A stretch of 48,825 nucleotides of DNA from positions 1-48,825 of the forward strand of contig BBEG01000005.1 of assembly GCA_001312645.1 (NCBI GenBank), read 5' to 3'. Positions 46,645 to 48,825 of the stretch are shown piece by piece. Under the pieces are notes generated by a model. That model was given only the letters and a program-made list of their open reading frames with translations, had not been told where the DNA came from and ran no database searches. The number at the start of each line of letters is the position of its first letter. The first letter of the stretch is position 1. A program made the translations under genes and the position numbers. The DNA comes from Rhodococcus sp. JCM 9791 (GTDB lineage Bacteria > Actinomycetota > Actinomycetes > Mycobacteriales > Mycobacteriaceae).

Positions 46645-48304
46645 TCATCCGGAAGCAGTAGGGGTGGTGAATCGGCCGTCGGTGAATTCGCTCGCTGCCG
46701 CGGCGGTCGCCTTGTAGTGCAGCTTCTTGCCCGTAGCCGACACAGGGAGGGAGTCGACGAACCGGTATGCACGCGGCCGCTTGAATGAGGACAACAGGTG
46801 GTGTGCGCGGCAGTGTTCGTCGAGAGCATCGATGGTCAGGGTGGGATCGGACGCGACGATGTAGGCGACGACGATCCGTCCCCACCGGTCGTCGGGCACG
46901 CCGACGACCAATGAGTCCTGCACGCCCGGATGCTGGTTGAGTGCTTCCTCGACCTGAACGGGATGGACGTTCTCGCCACCGGAGACGAGCATGTCGTCCT
47001 TGCGGCCGACGATGGTGACGAATTCGCCGGCATCCCATGTCGCAAGGTCGCCGATGTGCAACCAGCCGTTCCGGAACTTGGCTTTCTCCTGGTCCGGAGA
47101 GTCGAAGTAGGCGTTGGAACACTTCGGTGACCGGACGATGACCTCGCCGACCTCCTGGTTGTCGCGCGTGACCACGTCGCCGGGGTCGGCGAGACGGTCC
47201 GGATATACGTGCACGACACGAACGTCGTCGTCGGTGCACGCGCGGCCCGCAGTCCCAGCGTGATCGGGAAGATCGGAGGGGCGCAGGAAGGTGTTCCAGA
47301 AGCCCTCGGTGCTCCCGTACCCGTTGAAGATTCGTGGGTTGAGCACCGTCTGGTAGCGGAGCGCGGCGTCGCGTTCGAGGGGTGCACCCATCGTGACGAT
47401 GCCGCGCAGTGTCGACAGGTCGCGGGCGCGTTGCTCCTGCGCGGTCGCGAGCAGCGCGAGGTTGGTGGGTGCGCCGATGAGGAAGGTCAGGCCGAGTTCT
47501 TCGACGAGGTCGAGGACGCGGTCGGGATCGAAGGTACGCAGCGGTACCACCTGCCCACCGATGTAGAACGTCGGGTTCGGTCCGCCGGAGTACAGGCCGC
47601 CGCGGTGGAACCACGGGGTCATGTTGAGCGTCCTGTCTTCGGGGCCGAGCGGGAAGTGCATGATCACGTCGTGTGCGCTGAAGATCTCGATCATGCCGTT
47701 GAGCGGCACGCCCTTTGGCATACCGGTGTACCGGATGTGTACAGGCGGGTGGTTTCGTCCCAGACGGTCCGGTGCAGCGGCGGCAGCGACACCCGGTCGG
47801 CCGGAAGGTCGCGATAGCGGATGGCGGTGGCTCCCGGAACGGAGAGGGGCTCGCCGTCGCCGACAGCGATCACCACATCGGGTGTGTGCGACGAGTGCTC
47901 GAGCGCCGCCTGCACATTCGACGTGAGTTCGGTGTCGTAGACGAAGACCTTCGGGGTGCTGGTGTCGAGCACGAACGCGGTCTCGCCCCCGGCCAGACGG
48001 AAGTTGACGGGTGAGCCGACAGCGCCGACAGCCTGCGTCGCGAGGTACAGCTCGGCGAACTCGATTCCGTTGAACAGCTGGTATGCGACGACGTCGCCGC
48101 TCCGGACGCCTGCGTCGGCGAGGCCGGTTGCAATCCGGTCGACTCGTTCGCCGAGCTGCTTGTAGGTCCACTGCTGCCCGGTGTCGGGGTCGGTGACGGC
48201 GACCCGGTGCGCGTAACGCCCGGTGTTGCGCCGGAATCCGTTGAGATACGTGAAGTCGTTCTCGAAGTACTCCCGGTAGGCCCGGGCGTGTACGACGCGG
48301 TCAT
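46645..48304 (-). CDS. AMP-forming acyl-CoA synthetase C, frameshifted as sequenced
   Basis: About 553 residues when repaired. ATG 48304 opens MTASYTP; one lost C near 48285 gives RAYREYFENDFTYLNGFRRN. The next frame has VAYQLFNGIEFAELYLATQA and VLDTSTPKVFVYDTELTSNV. A second lost base near 47728 restores the P-loop TRLYTSGTTGMPKGVPLNGM, followed by LTFLIGAPTNLALL, NGYGSTEGFWNTFL, GWLHIGDLATWDAGEFVTIV, GGENVHPVQVEEALNQHPGV and the lysine motif SATGKKLHYKA. It would form an acyl-CoA that the acyl-CoA dehydrogenase 4 bp downstream could oxidise. It differs from synthetases A and B in the A5 motif (GSTEG). Confidence 0.87.
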
Positions 48305-48438
48305 CTGGTGTTCGGCGCGGATACTCCCTCGTTCACGGGGGAGAGGAAGCGCCGTCCTCCTTCCAAAAGGTGGGCTGCGTGGAGCAACCGTGTCGGACCG
48401 AGCACACCGTGCCGGTGGGCGCGGATATGGTGCCGGGC
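48305..48438. other. Possible left end of an IS200/IS605-type element
   Basis: The 134 bp between CoA synthetase C and the tnpB start. A small hairpin ctccc-N10-gggag at 48324-48343 resembles the imperfect stem-loops at IS200/IS605 ends, but the element boundary cannot be fixed from one side. The synthetase promoter must also be here. Confidence 0.35.
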
Positions 48439-48825
48439 ATGGGGACCGAGGTGGTGCGTTACAAGTACCGACTGAGGCCGGGTGCGCTCGCCGAACGTGC
48501 CCTGATCGAGGAATGGCACCGTTGCCGATTTTTGTGGAACGAAGCCGTCCACCAACAGAAGACTGGTCGGAAACCGAACTTCACGAAACTGGGCACCATG
48601 CTGACCGAGATCCGCGCCCGTTCGTCGTGGTTGCGGGAGCGTTCTCAGGTCGCGCAGCAGCAGATGCTCCGCACCTACGCGCAGGCGTCGGATGCCTCGT
48701 TCACCGTCAAAGGCCGCGGTCGTCCCCGCTACAAGGCGCGGAAAAAGGCGTTGCCGTCGCTCGAATACACCCGCCGCGGTTTCCGGATCCGCGACGAGCA
48801 GTTGGTGTTGCCCGAAGGTGTGACG
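48439..48825 (+). CDS. tnpB: TnpB-like RNA-guided nuclease / OrfB transposase, 3' part outside window
   Basis: The first 129 residues of an IS200/IS605 OrfB (TnpB/InsQ) protein run off the right edge. ATG 48439 gives MGTEVVRYKYRLRPGALAER; an in-frame ATG at 48427 is an alternative. The N-terminal helix-turn-helix region shows CRFLWNEAVHQQKTGRKPNF, then LGTMLTEIRARSSWLRERSQ and VAQQQMLRTYAQASDASFTV. KGRGRPRYKARKKALPSLEY follows, the usual KxxGRPRFKxxx signature. The RuvC acids and zinc finger lie outside. TnpB uses a guide RNA from the element's right end to cut DNA. No tnpA is seen to the left. Confidence 0.88.
   Translation, partial: MGTEVVRYKYRLRPGALAERALIEEWHRCRFLWNEAVHQQKTGRKPNFTKLGTMLTEIRARSSWLRERSQVAQQQMLRTYAQASDASFTVKGRGRPRYKARKKALPSLEYTRRGFRIRDEQLVLPEGVT

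Overview
The window is high-GC actinobacterial DNA, most likely from a mycolic-acid genus such as Rhodococcus, Gordonia or Nocardia. The reasons are the codon use, an IdeR/DtxR-type iron box, GAP (Sap-type) family proteins, a fused LivH-LivM permease and many short actinobacterial membrane-protein families. Genus is inference. I see no rRNA, tRNA, CRISPR array or phage module. The right edge cuts into an IS200/IS605-type tnpB.

The sequence has a quality problem that shapes the whole annotation. About 22 of some 44 genes are broken by roughly 42 frameshifts. At every junction I read base by base, the frame is restored by adding back one or two bases, usually G or C lost from a short run. I read this as run-length contraction during sequencing, not decay. 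Affected genes are given over their full repaired span and flagged.

Layout. 1-1016: a partial AlkA-like DNA glycosylase and a divergent RNase HI. 1051-4932 (minus): a siderophore ABC importer (ATPase, two permeases, lipoprotein) behind two iron boxes. 5078-10381 (minus): a catabolic set of CoA ligase, RBBP9-type hydrolase, BKACE beta-keto acid cleavage enzyme, TauD-like dioxygenase and quinone oxidoreductase, facing an AraC-type regulator at 10571. 11705-14504 (plus): a carboxymuconolactone-decarboxylase-like protein, an MFS carrier and an amidohydrolase, ending at a two-way terminator. 14587-16250 (minus): a second CoA ligase. 16516-22098 (plus): a branched-chain-amino-acid-type ABC importer plus a small two-helix membrane protein.

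22119-35385 is a long minus-strand block. It holds an AI-2E family protein, DUF1269, SulP transporter, GAP protein, SHOCT protein, DUF6325-like protein, a membrane GT2 glycosyltransferase, a BcsB-like partner, a UDP-sulfoquinovose synthase (SqdB/SQD1) homologue, an SdsA-type alkylsulfatase and small membrane proteins. 35565-42208 carries a DUF7144-like protein, a large MalT-type LuxR regulator, a second SulP plus GAP pair and a DUF389 protein. 42274-48304 carries metY, IclR and TetR regulators, an acyl-CoA dehydrogenase and a third CoA ligase.

The most interesting idea is that 23952-41212 is a sulfur-linked envelope locus. An SqdB homologue would make UDP-sulfoquinovose from UDP-glucose and sulfite. 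A membrane GT2 synthase with a BcsB-like extracytoplasmic subunit could then build a sulfonated glycan. Two SulP-GAP pairs and an alkylsulfatase flank it. The gene identities are well supported by motifs; the joint pathway is inference.
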